Shown: piece by piece, positions 51,817-60,603 of the stretch | How positions within the stretch are numbered: the stretch's first letter is position 1 | Layout of the letters: the number at the start of each line of letters is the position of its first letter | DNA from: Flavobacterium nackdongense | GTDB taxonomy: Bacteria > Bacteroidota > Bacteroidia > Flavobacteriales > Flavobacteriaceae | Reading direction: 5' to 3' | Length of the DNA stretch: 64,000 nt | Assembly (NCBI RefSeq): GCF_004355225.1 | Contig: NZ_CP037933.1 | Location: 3,224,001 to 3,288,000 of the forward strand | The notes under the pieces: model-generated | Seen by the model: the letters and a program-made list of their open reading frames with translations, nothing else | Told to the model about the DNA's origin: nothing | Database searches by the model: none | Translations under genes and position numbers: made by a program

Positions 51817-52725
51817 ATGAATGATCCCAATTTTTCGATTCTCATCACCACCAAAAATCGCCTTAACGATTTGACTTTTACCTTGGGTAAAATCAAGCCT
51901 CTCCTAGCGATGAATGAAGTGAGTTGTGTAGTTTTTGATGACGGATCTACCGATGGGACTTATGAGTATGTCAAAGAAAATTTCCCCGCTATTCAACTCC
52001 AACGAAATGCCGTATCCAAAGGCTATATTTTTTGCCGGAACAAAATGTTGAACGAAACCAAGGCCGACTTTGCGATTTCCTTAGACGATGATGCTCATTT
52101 TCTGACCGAGAATCCCTTGGAAATTATCTGCCATCATTTTAAAAAAAATCCCAATTGCGGCCTGCTTGCTTTGCGTATTTTTTGGGGATTGGAAGAGCCG
52201 AAAAAGAGCAGTACGGCTGAAAAATCAGAACAGGTGCAAGGATTCGTTGGCTGTGCCCACGTATGGCGAATGGAAGCTTGGCGAACCCTTCCGAATTATC
52301 CTGAATGGTTTGTTTTTTATGGCGAAGAGAATTTTGCTTCTTTTCAATTATATAAAAAAAATTGGGAAATCCATTATTTGCCGGAAGTTTTGGTGCATCA
52401 TCGTGTCGATGTGAAAGCCAGAAAAAATGAGGGCGATTATGCCCTTCGATTGCGTCGCTCTTTGCGCTCGGGTTGGTATTTGTTTTTCTTGTTTTACCCT
52501 ATCCAAACGATTCCTAAAAAATTGGCGTACTCGCTATGGATTCAGATCAAGTTTAAAGTGTTCAAAGGCGATTTTAAAGCGTTGCAGGCTATTGTTTTAG
52601 CTTTGTTGGATTTGGTTTGGAACGCACCTAAAATCATAAAAAACAGCAACCGATTAACGCAAAAGGAGTATGAAACATACAATGAACTAGCAGAGGCAAA
52701 AATTTATTGGCAGCCCGAAAACTAG
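51817..52725 (+). CDS. GT2 glycosyltransferase
   Basis: 302 residues. SILITTKNRLNDLTFTLGKI, VVFDDGSTDGTYEYVKENF, CRNKMLNETKADFAISLDDDAHFL and the acceptor region CAHVWRMEAWRTLPNYPEWFVFYGEENFASFQL. GxGEExF-like motifs like this occur in rhamnosyl- and galactosyltransferases. It is the last gene before a strong terminator. Confidence 0.83.
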   Translation: MNDPNFSILITTKNRLNDLTFTLGKIKPLLAMNEVSCVVFDDGSTDGTYEYVKENFPAIQLQRNAVSKGYIFCRNKMLNETKADFAISLDDDAHFLTENPLEIICHHFKKNPNCGLLALRIFWGLEEPKKSSTAEKSEQVQGFVGCAHVWRMEAWRTLPNYPEWFVFYGEENFASFQLYKKNWEIHYLPEVLVHHRVDVKARKNEGDYALRLRRSLRSGWYLFFLFYPIQTIPKKLAYSLWIQIKFKVFKGDFKALQAIVLALLDLVWNAPKIIKNSNRLTQKEYETYNELAEAKIYWQPEN

Positions 52726-52738
52726 TTCCTATATTTTA

Positions 52739-52790
52739 AAAACCGTGCAAATTGAGAATTAAATTTTCAATTTGCACGGTTTTCGATTTT
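52739..52790 (+). terminator. Strong rho-independent terminator closing the glycosyltransferase run
   Basis: A perfect 17-bp stem (AAAACCGTGCAAATTGA and complement) with an 11-nt loop, then TTTTCGATTTTTT. It lies 13 bp after the last GT2 stop. Confidence 0.9.
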
Positions 52791-52947
52791 TTATAGTTTA
52801 AATAGCTTATGTTGAACTAGTTAAAATTATTTTTTAAGTTAATTTTTTTGTGTATAATTTATTTTTAGGTATAAATAATGACTATAATAATACTTTTTCT
52901 ATTTATTATTTGTAATTTTACTGCAAATTGAAAACTTGATTTACAAT

Positions 52948-54108
52948 ATGCACGATTTTATTCACAGAAAGATAGAAGCTACTGTCCAACAGTATCTTAA
53001 AATATTTCCGGTTGTAGCGGTTTTAGGCCCGAGACAGTGCGGAAAATCTACTTTGGTGAAAACCCTTGCTGCTCACTGGGGCGACTCATTGTATCTTGAT
53101 TTGCAGTCTGATGGCGATTTGGCCAAATTAGATCAACCTAGTTTTTTCTTTGAATCCAATGCCAACAAAATAATATGTTTGGATGAAATTCAATTGGTGC
53201 CTCAATTGTTTTCGGTTTTGAGAAGCGTGGTCGATAAAAATCGCCACAATGGCAAATTTGTTCTTTTGGGTTCGGCTTCCCGTGATTTGATTCAGCAAAC
53301 CTCCGAGTCGTTGGCAGGTAGAATAGGAATGGTGTATTTGTCGCCTTTTACGCTGAACGAATTGGATCAATTGGAAGGGTTTAGTTTGAATGCGTTTTGG
53401 TTAAGAGGAGGTTTTCCGGACAGTTATTTGGCAGACAGCAATGATTTTAGCGAAATTTGGCGCGCTAATTTCATCAAGACTTTTATTGAGCGAGATATTC
53501 CGCAATTGGGTTTTCAGATTCCTGCTTTGCAGTTGAAACGTTTGCTGGTGATGTGCGCCCACAATCAAGGGCAGCTCATTAATTTTTCTAAATTGGGAGA
53601 ATCTTTAGGCTTAACACATCCCACGATTCGTAGGTATATCGATTTGTTGGAGCAAACTTTTATATTGCGAACGGTACTTCCGTTTGAAGCAAACGTCAAG
53701 AAGCGATTGGTCAAATCGCCTAAAGTATTTGTTCGGGATTCGGGAGTACTACACCAACTGTTGGCCATTTCAGATTTCAATTCCTTATTAAGTCATCCGG
53801 TATTTGGCTCTTCTTGGGAAGGCGTAGTAGTCGAAAATGTGATTGTGAACAAACCCGATTGGAATTATTATTTTTATCGCACCGCCACAGGCGACGAAAT
53901 GGATTTAATTCTCGAAAAAGGAAATCAACGCATTGCCATTGAATGCAAAGCTTCGACAGCACCCAAACTGACCAAAGGTTTTTATCGTGCTTTAGAAGTG
54001 GTACAACCACAAAGGACCTTTGTGATAATTCCGGCTCCGGTTTCTTACGAAATTGGACCCAATATAACTGTTTGTGGATTATCGGAGTTTTTAAATATCG
54101 AATTTTAA
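52948..54108 (+). CDS. AAA-family ATPase with intact DUF4143 nuclease-like domain (copy 4)
   Basis: 386 residues from ATG 52948 (TTG 52936 also in frame). Walker A is GPRQCGKST (27-35), Walker B IICLDEIQLVP, and FVLLGSASRDLIQQTSESLAGR is the sensor region. The C-terminal DUF4143 part has a complete PD-(D/E)XK-like core, GDEMDLIL followed by RIAIECKAS, unlike copies 1-3. It is only distantly related to those copies. It precedes the nonulosonate genes by one base and may be cotranscribed with them, though no link in function is known. Confidence 0.82.
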   Translation: MHDFIHRKIEATVQQYLKIFPVVAVLGPRQCGKSTLVKTLAAHWGDSLYLDLQSDGDLAKLDQPSFFFESNANKIICLDEIQLVPQLFSVLRSVVDKNRHNGKFVLLGSASRDLIQQTSESLAGRIGMVYLSPFTLNELDQLEGFSLNAFWLRGGFPDSYLADSNDFSEIWRANFIKTFIERDIPQLGFQIPALQLKRLLVMCAHNQGQLINFSKLGESLGLTHPTIRRYIDLLEQTFILRTVLPFEANVKKRLVKSPKVFVRDSGVLHQLLAISDFNSLLSHPVFGSSWEGVVVENVIVNKPDWNYYFYRTATGDEMDLILEKGNQRIAIECKASTAPKLTKGFYRALEVVQPQRTFVIIPAPVSYEIGPNITVCGLSEFLNIEF

Positions 54109-54109
54109 T

Positions 54110-54775
54110 ATGAAAAACATAGCTATTATTCCTGCACGAGGCGGTTCAAAAAGATTACCTAATAAGAATATTTTGCTATTAGGAGGAATTCCTTTAATCG
54201 CTCACAGCATTTTGTATGCTCAGAAAAATAGCAACTTTATTGACGAAATTTACGTTTCGACAGATGATGATGCTATCAAAAAAATAGCGCTGGAGTATGG
54301 CGCTATAGTAATAGATCGTCCCGATTATTTATCGGGTGATTTAGAGCCCACGGTTTCGGCTTTGAAACACGTTTTAGAATCGATAGAAGGAAATGTGGAC
54401 AATGTGGTCTTGTTGCAAGCCACAAACCCGTTGCGTCCTCAAAATGTATTGGCAGCAGCTTTTGAAGTCTATCAAAAAGGAAACTATGATAGTTTATTCA
54501 CGGTATCTAAAAACTACCAAAAATTAGGTAAAATAGTCAACAATACATTTGTTCCCTTTAATTACGAACTCGGACAACGCAGTCAGGATTTGGAACCCTT
54601 GTTTTTTGAAAATGGGTTATTGTATATTGCTAAGGCGTCATTGATTTTGCAAGAAATTATTATGTCAGAAAACGCTTTTCCATTCGAAGTAAATTCTATT
54701 TTTGACCATGTCGATATCGATACTCAAGCGGATTTTGAGTATGCAGAGTATTTATTTGAAAAATTATGTCACTAG
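54110..54775 (+). CDS. neuA: CMP-nonulosonate (acylneuraminate) cytidylyltransferase
   Basis: 221 residues. IIPARGGSKRLPNKNILLLGGIPLIAHSI is the CTP-binding signature; DEIYVSTDDDAI, LLQATNPLRPQNVL and FDHVDIDTQADFEYAEYL follow as in NeuA/LegF/PseF. It activates the sugar acid with CMP. Whether the sugar is Neu5Ac, legionaminic or a relative is best judged from the PtmE- and LegB-like genes downstream, which favour a legionaminic type (legF). Confidence 0.88.
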   Translation: MKNIAIIPARGGSKRLPNKNILLLGGIPLIAHSILYAQKNSNFIDEIYVSTDDDAIKKIALEYGAIVIDRPDYLSGDLEPTVSALKHVLESIEGNVDNVVLLQATNPLRPQNVLAAAFEVYQKGNYDSLFTVSKNYQKLGKIVNNTFVPFNYELGQRSQDLEPLFFENGLLYIAKASLILQEIIMSENAFPFEVNSIFDHVDIDTQADFEYAEYLFEKLCH

Positions 54776-54780
54776 GAGAA

Positions 54781-54861
54781 ATGCATCCCAACCCCTTTCA
54801 CTCGATGAGTTATTTGATTGTGGAACTGTTGAATCTGGGATTTAGGAATGCAAATAATTGA
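54781..54861 (+). CDS. Possible 26-residue peptide or gene remnant
   Basis: ATG 54781 follows the cytidylyltransferase stop by 5 bp with a TAGGAG sequence just before it. MHPNPFHSMSYLIVELLNLG is followed by FRNANN and a stop. It may be the start of a lost gene between the cytidylyltransferase and synthase genes. I do not recognise it. Confidence 0.3.
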   Translation: MHPNPFHSMSYLIVELLNLGFRNANN

Positions 54862-54894
54862 GGAATGATAATTAAAAAACTTGAATAAATCCTG

Positions 54895-54955
54895 CGAGTC
54901 TTCTGTTTGAAGCTACGAGTTCCCCTCTCGAGAGGGGTTAGGGGTGTGTTAGTTG
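54895..54955. repeat. GC-rich palindromic repeat, left of the synthase gene
   Basis: Contains the perfect palindrome CCCCTCTCGAGAGGGG followed by TTAGGGGTGTG. A sister copy lies at about 56110-56171, on the other side of the synthase gene. Confidence 0.65.
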
Positions 54956-54965
54956 AATTTAAAAA

Positions 54966-56021
54966 ATGAAAAAAATGAAAAACCCATATATAGAAATAGC
55001 CGGCCGAAAAATAGGACTAGATTATCCACCTTTAGTCATAGCCGAAATCGGTATTAACCACGAGGGTTCTCTAAAAACAGCAAAGGAAATGGTCGATGCC
55101 GCGCATCGTGCTGGTGTTGAAATAGTCAAACATCAAACCCATATCGTAGCAGACGAAATGAGTGGTGCCGCCAAAAATGTCATTCCCGGACATACTGATG
55201 TGTCGATTTACGAAATTATGGAACGTTGTTCCCTCGATGAAGCCGATGAATTAGCGCTAAAAAACTATGTCGAAAGCAAAGGGATGATTTTTATTTCTAC
55301 CCCATTTTCTAGGGCCGCTGCCGATCGGTTGCAAAAATTTGATATCCCTGCCTATAAAATTGGTTCTGGTGAATGTAATAATTATCCTTTGCTGGAACAT
55401 ATCGCTACTTTTGGAAAACCGGTCATATTGAGTACGGGAATGAATACCATTGAAAGTATCCGCAAAGCGGTAGCAATATTTGATAAATATCAAGTACCCT
55501 TGGCTTTATTGCATACTACGAATTTATATCCAACACCGATTCCTTTGGTGCGCTTGGGAGCGATGATAGAAATGCATCAGGCCTTTCCCGATACAGTTTT
55601 CGGTTTGTCAGATCATACTTTGAATAACAATGCTTGTTTAGGGGCTGTAGCCTTGGGAGCCAGTATCTTGGAACGGCATTTTACTGACACGATACACCGC
55701 ACAGGTCCCGATATTGTGTGTAGTATGGATGAACAAACTGGTCGCGAACTGATCGTTGGTTCCAATGAAATTTGGCAAATGCGGGGTGGTATAAAAGAAC
55801 CCGCCAAAGAAGAGCAAGCTACTATAGATTTTGCTTTTGCCACGGTTTGTACGATTGCTCCAATCCAAAAAGGAGCCGTGTTTACTAAAGAAAATATTTG
55901 GGTCAAACGTCCGGGTACTGGTGAGATACTTGCGGAGCATTTTACTGATTTATTAGGAAAAAAAGCGACTAGAAATATTGAAAATGATGAACAGTTGCGC
56001 TGGGACGACGTTACTTCTTGA
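54966..56021 (+). CDS. neuB: N-acetylneuraminate/legionaminate synthase
   Basis: 351 residues. The TIM barrel starts [36 protein letters not shown], with [45 protein letters not shown], and [14 protein letters not shown]. The C-terminal SAF/antifreeze-like domain contains [19 protein letters not shown]. It condenses an N-acylated mannosamine-type sugar with phosphoenolpyruvate. It is flanked by two copies of a GC-rich repeat. Confidence 0.9.
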   Translation: MKKMKNPYIEIAGRKIGLDYPPLVIAEIGINHEGSLKTAKEMVDAAHRAGVEIVKHQTHIVADEMSGAAKNVIPGHTDVSIYEIMERCSLDEADELALKNYVESKGMIFISTPFSRAAADRLQKFDIPAYKIGSGECNNYPLLEHIATFGKPVILSTGMNTIESIRKAVAIFDKYQVPLALLHTTNLYPTPIPLVRLGAMIEMHQAFPDTVFGLSDHTLNNNACLGAVALGASILERHFTDTIHRTGPDIVCSMDEQTGRELIVGSNEIWQMRGGIKEPAKEEQATIDFAFATVCTIAPIQKGAVFTKENIWVKRPGTGEILAEHFTDLLGKKATRNIENDEQLRWDDVTS

Positions 56022-56030
56022 CACAGCTCC

Positions 56031-56048
56031 TTCCGATAGCTATCGGAA
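56031..56048. repeat. Perfect 18-bp palindrome
   Basis: TTCCGATAGCTATCGGAA, 10 bp after the synthase stop. No T run follows, so it is not a standard terminator. Confidence 0.5.
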
Positions 56049-56109
56049 CCCGCTCAACAAGGGTGCTAGGAGTTGAAATCATTGTGAATTATGTAGTAAA
56101 GATATTTCT

Positions 56110-56172
56110 AAGCCCTACTAGACTTCTGTTTAGGGGGATGCATTCCCCTCTTGAGAGGGGGTAGGGGTGTGT
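56110..56172. repeat. GC-rich palindromic repeat, right of the synthase gene
   Basis: ACTTCTGTTT, then TTCCCCTCTTGAGAGGGGGT and AGGGGTGTG, like the copy at 54895-54955 and in the same orientation. Confidence 0.65.
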
Positions 56173-56447
56173 AAAAATGGTAATGGAAAACAGATTTGAG
56201 AAAGGAAACTGAACAAATGAAGCACAAAAATTATTTTCAACAAAATTGTGCTCGTTCTGTCATTTGGAATGTATTGGAATGACTATTTTCAAACAGATAC
56301 CATCACCAAAAGGATGAAAAAGTAGCAGCAATAGCCTATTTGCGATCAAGAGCTCAAGTACGTTTTCAATTGATCAATATTTACCATCAAAACCAATGTT
56401 ATAAACTCCCTCGTTTTACCTATTTTTGACAAAAAAAAGAGTACGGC

Positions 56448-57587
56448 ATGAAAGTTTTTGTATTAATCGAAAGAAGAGCAGACTATTCGAGATATCGGCC
56501 CATTTTAGCAAAAATGAAAGAAGATTCATTTTTCGAAATTCATTTAGTTGTTACGGGTATTTGTTTGCTGGATGTACACGGTAAGGATATTAATTATATA
56601 GAGCGTGATGGATTTGTTATCAACGCAAAAATACCCATGTTTGAAGAGGGAAACCCCGATAATGGTGCCGAAATGGTTCGCTCTATGGCGCGAGTGCTTG
56701 TAGGGGTAACCAATGAATTAGAAGCTTCAAAGCCAGATTTGGTACTAAGTGGATTTGATATTGGGGGCAATTTTGCTGTGACTATTGCCGCTGCGCACAT
56801 GAATATTCCAGTAGCCCACATACAGGGTGGCGAAGTCACTGGCAGCATCGATGAAAGTATTCGACACGCGATGAGCAAATTTTCGCACATTCATTTTCCT
56901 GCCACTCAAGATGCCAAAAACCGATTGATACGGCTAGGGGAAAATCCGAAAGATATTTATGTCACAGGATGTCCTTCGATCGATGTTTTGGTCAATACAC
57001 CTTATATGGCAAAGGAAGATTTAGAAAAAGAGTTTGAAGTAGATTTTTCTAAACCTTTACTTCTGATGATTCAACATCCCGTTACCACGGAGGCCAAATC
57101 CTCTTTGGATCAGATTAAAGAAACAATCAATGCCATCAAAAACAAAGGGGTACAAGCGATTGTTTTACTTCCTAATAATGATGCCGGACACGCTAAAATA
57201 ATCGATGAAATTAAAAATTCAGGATTGAAGTGGCTTCCTTCTTTGTCCACCATTAAATTTGTTAATTTGTACCGCAATGCTTGGGCGTTAATCGGAAATT
57301 CATCTTCGGGGATTCACGAAACGCCCAGTTTAAAAATTCCGGCTATCAATATTGGCAACCGACAAATGGGACGTGAGCGAGCCGCCAATGTTATCGATGT
57401 ACCGAACGATCAACTGCTGATTGAGCGAGCCATCGAAAAAGCGCTCTTTGACGAGGACTTTAGATGTTTGGTAAGAGGTATTGAAAATCCTTATGGTACT
57501 GGTAATTCGGCCGAAACCATTGTCCATCTTTTAAAGACCATTGACCTCGAAAAGGTGAGTATTCAAAAGGTGTTTTATGAAGGATAG
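56448..57587 (+). CDS. neuC: Hydrolysing UDP/GDP-N-acetylhexosamine 2-epimerase (NeuC/LegG-like)
   Basis: 379 residues, GT-B-like fold. RRADYSRYRPILAKMKED near the start, GFDIGGNFAVTIAAAHMNIPVAHIQGGEVTGSIDESIRHAMSKFSHIHF, and ALIGNSSSGIHETPSLKIPAINIGNRQMGRERAANVIDV are the family motifs. It frees the nucleotide and inverts C2 to give the mannosamine-type substrate of the synthase. With a PtmE/LegB pair downstream the substrate may be GDP-diNAc-bacillosamine (legG). It overlaps the next gene by 11 bp. Confidence 0.87.
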   Translation: MKVFVLIERRADYSRYRPILAKMKEDSFFEIHLVVTGICLLDVHGKDINYIERDGFVINAKIPMFEEGNPDNGAEMVRSMARVLVGVTNELEASKPDLVLSGFDIGGNFAVTIAAAHMNIPVAHIQGGEVTGSIDESIRHAMSKFSHIHFPATQDAKNRLIRLGENPKDIYVTGCPSIDVLVNTPYMAKEDLEKEFEVDFSKPLLLMIQHPVTTEAKSSLDQIKETINAIKNKGVQAIVLLPNNDAGHAKIIDEIKNSGLKWLPSLSTIKFVNLYRNAWALIGNSSSGIHETPSLKIPAINIGNRQMGRERAANVIDVPNDQLLIERAIEKALFDEDFRCLVRGIENPYGTGNSAETIVHLLKTIDLEKVSIQKVFYEG

Positions 57588-58440
57588 CAAAATTTTATTA
57601 CTTGGCGGTACCGGACTTCTTGGACAGAGTTTGCAAACTGAGTTCAAAAACAGTGCATTCAAAAATGTATATACGTGTTCGAGGGAAGCGTTAGAAAGCG
57701 CACAGCATATCCAAGGAGATTTGTTGGATGTAGCATTGGTACAGCAATTAATTGATTTTAAATTTGATTTGATTATTAATCTAACCGGACAAATTACTAA
57801 ACCCATCGAAAATTGTTTATTGCTCAACTCAGTGGGAATTGAACACCTGATTCAAATCGTGCAGCAGAGTCCGAATTGTAAACTAATGCAGATTTCCACA
57901 GTCGGTGTGTATGGCACTTGTAGTTTTGCCGATGAAAATAGCAAGCTCAATCCAGAAACCCCATACTCTGTTGCAAAATGTAAAGCCGAAAAGCTACTTA
58001 AGAATCAATTAGCGTCTGCTAATGTAGTTATTTTTAGACTTTCCAATTTGTATGGAGAAGCGCAACTAAAAGGTATTTTTGCTTATTTGAATCGTGCCGC
58101 TTCCACTGATCGAGTGCTTGATTTTAATAATGATGGTTCCTTAGTTCGTTTTTTTATTCACGTCAACGATTGTGCAGCGGTACTCGTTGCGTTCATACAA
58201 AATCACCTTCAAAAGGAGTCGGGAGTTTATAACATCATTGGGCCAGACAAGTATTCGGTACTCGAATTAATTCAGCTTTTTGAAGAAATTAAAAACCTGA
58301 AATTTAAAATTAATTTGGATATTGCACCACCTTATGACAATGCTTTGAATCTGTCCGACACTAAAATCAGGAGTCTTTTCGACTATTCGCCAAAAATGAA
58401 TATAAAATCGTACTTCAATACAATGAACAGTTATGATTAG
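57577..58440 (+). CDS. NAD-dependent epimerase/dehydratase (SDR)
   Basis: 287 residues. LLLGGTGLLGQSLQTEF binds the cofactor, MQISTVGVYGT carries Ser, and YSVAKCKAEKLL the Tyr-x-x-x-Lys. RLSNLYGEAQLKGIFAYLNRAA and VRFFIHVNDCAAVLV follow. It lies between the 2-epimerase and PtmE-like genes with overlaps at both ends (11 and 8 bp), so it belongs to the nonulosonate pathway or modifies its product. It could replace a missing step, but the reaction is unknown. Confidence 0.78.
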   Translation: MKDSKILLLGGTGLLGQSLQTEFKNSAFKNVYTCSREALESAQHIQGDLLDVALVQQLIDFKFDLIINLTGQITKPIENCLLLNSVGIEHLIQIVQQSPNCKLMQISTVGVYGTCSFADENSKLNPETPYSVAKCKAEKLLKNQLASANVVIFRLSNLYGEAQLKGIFAYLNRAASTDRVLDFNNDGSLVRFFIHVNDCAAVLVAFIQNHLQKESGVYNIIGPDKYSVLELIQLFEEIKNLKFKINLDIAPPYDNALNLSDTKIRSLFDYSPKMNIKSYFNTMNSYD

Positions 58441-59497
58441 AAATAAAGAAGAATTTTCACTATTCGTAGCGAGTCCCAACGATTCTATTAAAAGCTGTAT
58501 GGCAAGGATAGAACAAAATAAAAAGGGGGGCTTGATTATTATTGATGAAAATCAGCTATTGCTCGGAAGTTTGAGTGATGGCGATATCCGAAGAGCATTA
58601 CTGGCCGGGAAAACTCTAGACGACCCAATTACCGGTTGTTATAATACCAACCCCATTAAATCATTAGACCACGAAGCAGATGCGTTGAGCTTCGAAATTT
58701 TAATCGAAAAGAAAATTACGCTATTGCCCATTGTCAATGGTGCCAATATTTTGATGGCGATTCAGACCGCCGACAAAGGACATCGGTTTGAACCTGTTTC
58801 TAATTATGTCGTGCTTATGGTTGGCGGTGAAGGTCTGCGGTTAGGCGAACTAACGCGTGATATGCCAAAAACATTGTTAAAAGTGGGCGGCAAACCTATT
58901 TTGCAAACCATTTTAGAACGATTGGCCTATTTTGGGTTTAGAAACATCATCTTGTGTACGAACTATTTATCGGAAGCCATCGAAGACTTTTGTGGAGACG
59001 GAACTCAATTTGGTTTGAATGTTTCCTATTACAAGGAAAAAAATAAGCTTGGCACGATTGGGGCAGTCAAAAACCTAAAACAACAACTGAAGGAGCCCTT
59101 TTTAGTCATGAATGGAGATTTGCTTACGGGACTCAATTATAAAAACATTTTGGATTTTCATAGAGCGAATGGTAGTGTAATGACCATAGGGTGTGCGAAT
59201 TACACTTCGAATGTGCCTTATGGAGTTATAGAAACCGATGGTGTAAGGGTTAAGAGAATTTTGGAAAAACCATCGTATTCGTATCGAGTGAGTGGCGGAA
59301 TTTATGTGCTGAATCACCAACTTTTGGATTTAATACCCAGTGATCGCTACTTCGACATTACTGATTTGATGGAGATAATTATTGCGCAGCAGCAACTGAT
59401 ATCGGCTTTTCCTATTGAAGAATATTGGTTGGATATAGGACTGCCCAATGATTTTTTAAAAGCTAACGAAGATTATAATCAATTATTCAATTTATGA
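58433..59497 (+). CDS. PtmE-like nucleotidyltransferase with N-terminal CBS pair
   Basis: 354 residues. Residues 1-115 hold two CBS motifs (GGLIIIDENQLLLGSLSDGDIRRALLAG and ITLLPIVNGANILMAIQ). The rest is a nucleotidyltransferase: VVLMVGGEGLRLGELTRDMPKTLLKVGGKPILQT, FLVMNGDLLTGLNYKNIL, VSGGIYVLNHQLLDLI. This domain order is that of Campylobacter PtmE, which makes GDP-GlcN for legionaminic acid. It overlaps both neighbours. Confidence 0.82.
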   Translation: MIRNKEEFSLFVASPNDSIKSCMARIEQNKKGGLIIIDENQLLLGSLSDGDIRRALLAGKTLDDPITGCYNTNPIKSLDHEADALSFEILIEKKITLLPIVNGANILMAIQTADKGHRFEPVSNYVVLMVGGEGLRLGELTRDMPKTLLKVGGKPILQTILERLAYFGFRNIILCTNYLSEAIEDFCGDGTQFGLNVSYYKEKNKLGTIGAVKNLKQQLKEPFLVMNGDLLTGLNYKNILDFHRANGSVMTIGCANYTSNVPYGVIETDGVRVKRILEKPSYSYRVSGGIYVLNHQLLDLIPSDRYFDITDLMEIIIAQQQLISAFPIEEYWLDIGLPNDFLKANEDYNQLFNL

Positions 59498-60492
59498 AAG
59501 AGCATTACCAAGGGAAAAGAGTATTCGTTACCGGCGCTGCTGGATTTATAGGGAGTCATGTAGTCGAAGAATTAGTACATAATGGTGCTATTGTTACCGC
59601 ATTGGTGCATTATAATTCGAATTCCAATATCGCCAATTTAAACTATCTTGATATTGAAATTTTGCAGCAAGTAAACATCGTTTTTGGTGATGTTACCGAT
59701 GCTTTTCAGATGGAGTATTTAATCCGTGGGCAAGATATCGTCCTGCATCTGGCGGCCTTGATCGGCATTCCTTATTCGTATATAGCACCAGCGGCTTATG
59801 TAGCAACGAATATAAATGGAACCTTGAATATACTTGAAGCTTGTCGAAAAAACAACACTAGTAAACTAGTAGTTACCTCTACCTCAGAAACATACGGAAC
59901 GGCGCTATATGCTCCCATTGACGAAAAACATCCCTTACAAGGGCAATCGCCTTACAGTGCCACAAAAATCGGGGCCGATAAGTTAGCCGAAAGTTATTGG
60001 TTGTCGTTCGGTTTACCTGTTTGTATTTTTAGACCTTTCAATACTTTTGGTCCCAGACAATCGATGCGAGCTGTAATACCTACGATTATTGTTCAAGCAC
60101 TGCAAGATGGTACTGAAATCAAATTGGGTTCTTTATCTCCGGTGCGGGATATGGTTTTTGTAAAAGATACTGCCGCTGGCTTTCTCAAAGCAGGTTTGTC
60201 TGCCAATACAAATGGTGAAGTCGTTAGCGTTGGAACGGGAACTGGCGCCACTATTGGTGAAATAGTAGATTTGGTGCAGGAAATCGTTGGAACTAACAAA
60301 ACCGTACTAGAGGATGTTGGACGAGTGCGACCCGAAAAAAGCGAAGTTTTTAAACTAATTTGCGACAATCAAAAAGCCAAAGCATTGCTCGATTGGGAAC
60401 CAAAAGTCAGTTTAAAAGAGGGGTTAGTACAAACTATCGATTTTATTCAAAAAAATCGAGCAATTTATAATGCAGAGGGTTATGTTATTTAA
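59494..60492 (+). CDS. LegB-like nucleotide-sugar 4,6-dehydratase
   Basis: 332 residues, extended SDR. RVFVTGAAGFIGSHVVEELVHNGAIVTALVHYNSNSNIANL is typical of LegB, as are VTSTSETYGTALYAPIDE and YSATKIGADKLAESYWLSFGLPVCIFRPFNTFGPRQS. LegB converts GDP-GlcNAc to the 4-keto-6-deoxy sugar. ATGA overlap with the PtmE-like gene. In complete legionaminate clusters an aminotransferase (LegC) and acetyltransferase (LegH) come next; here a 111-bp gap and an MBOAT gene follow. Confidence 0.85.
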   Translation: MKEHYQGKRVFVTGAAGFIGSHVVEELVHNGAIVTALVHYNSNSNIANLNYLDIEILQQVNIVFGDVTDAFQMEYLIRGQDIVLHLAALIGIPYSYIAPAAYVATNINGTLNILEACRKNNTSKLVVTSTSETYGTALYAPIDEKHPLQGQSPYSATKIGADKLAESYWLSFGLPVCIFRPFNTFGPRQSMRAVIPTIIVQALQDGTEIKLGSLSPVRDMVFVKDTAAGFLKAGLSANTNGEVVSVGTGTGATIGEIVDLVQEIVGTNKTVLEDVGRVRPEKSEVFKLICDNQKAKALLDWEPKVSLKEGLVQTIDFIQKNRAIYNAEGYVI

Positions 60493-60603
60493 AGTGATTA
60501 TTAGTTTCGTAGGCAGATTAAATTTTAAATACTAAGTTACGACCCCATACTTGATTAAACCAGATTTGGCCAACCAACCCCAAAAACAATTTAGAGACCG
60601 ATA

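Larger units (their letters stand above)
56022..56447. other. Gap between synthase and epimerase genes, with repeats and a dead frame
   Basis: 426 bp. It holds the perfect 18-bp palindrome TTCCGATAGCTATCGGAA (56031-56048), a GC-rich repeat at about 56110-56171, and from ATG 56218 a frame (MKHKNYFQQNCARSVIW...) broken by TGA at 56281-56283 that then continues in the same frame (VAAIAYLRSRAQVRFQLINI) to a stop near 56430. The last looks like a degraded small gene I do not recognise. Confidence 0.5.
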
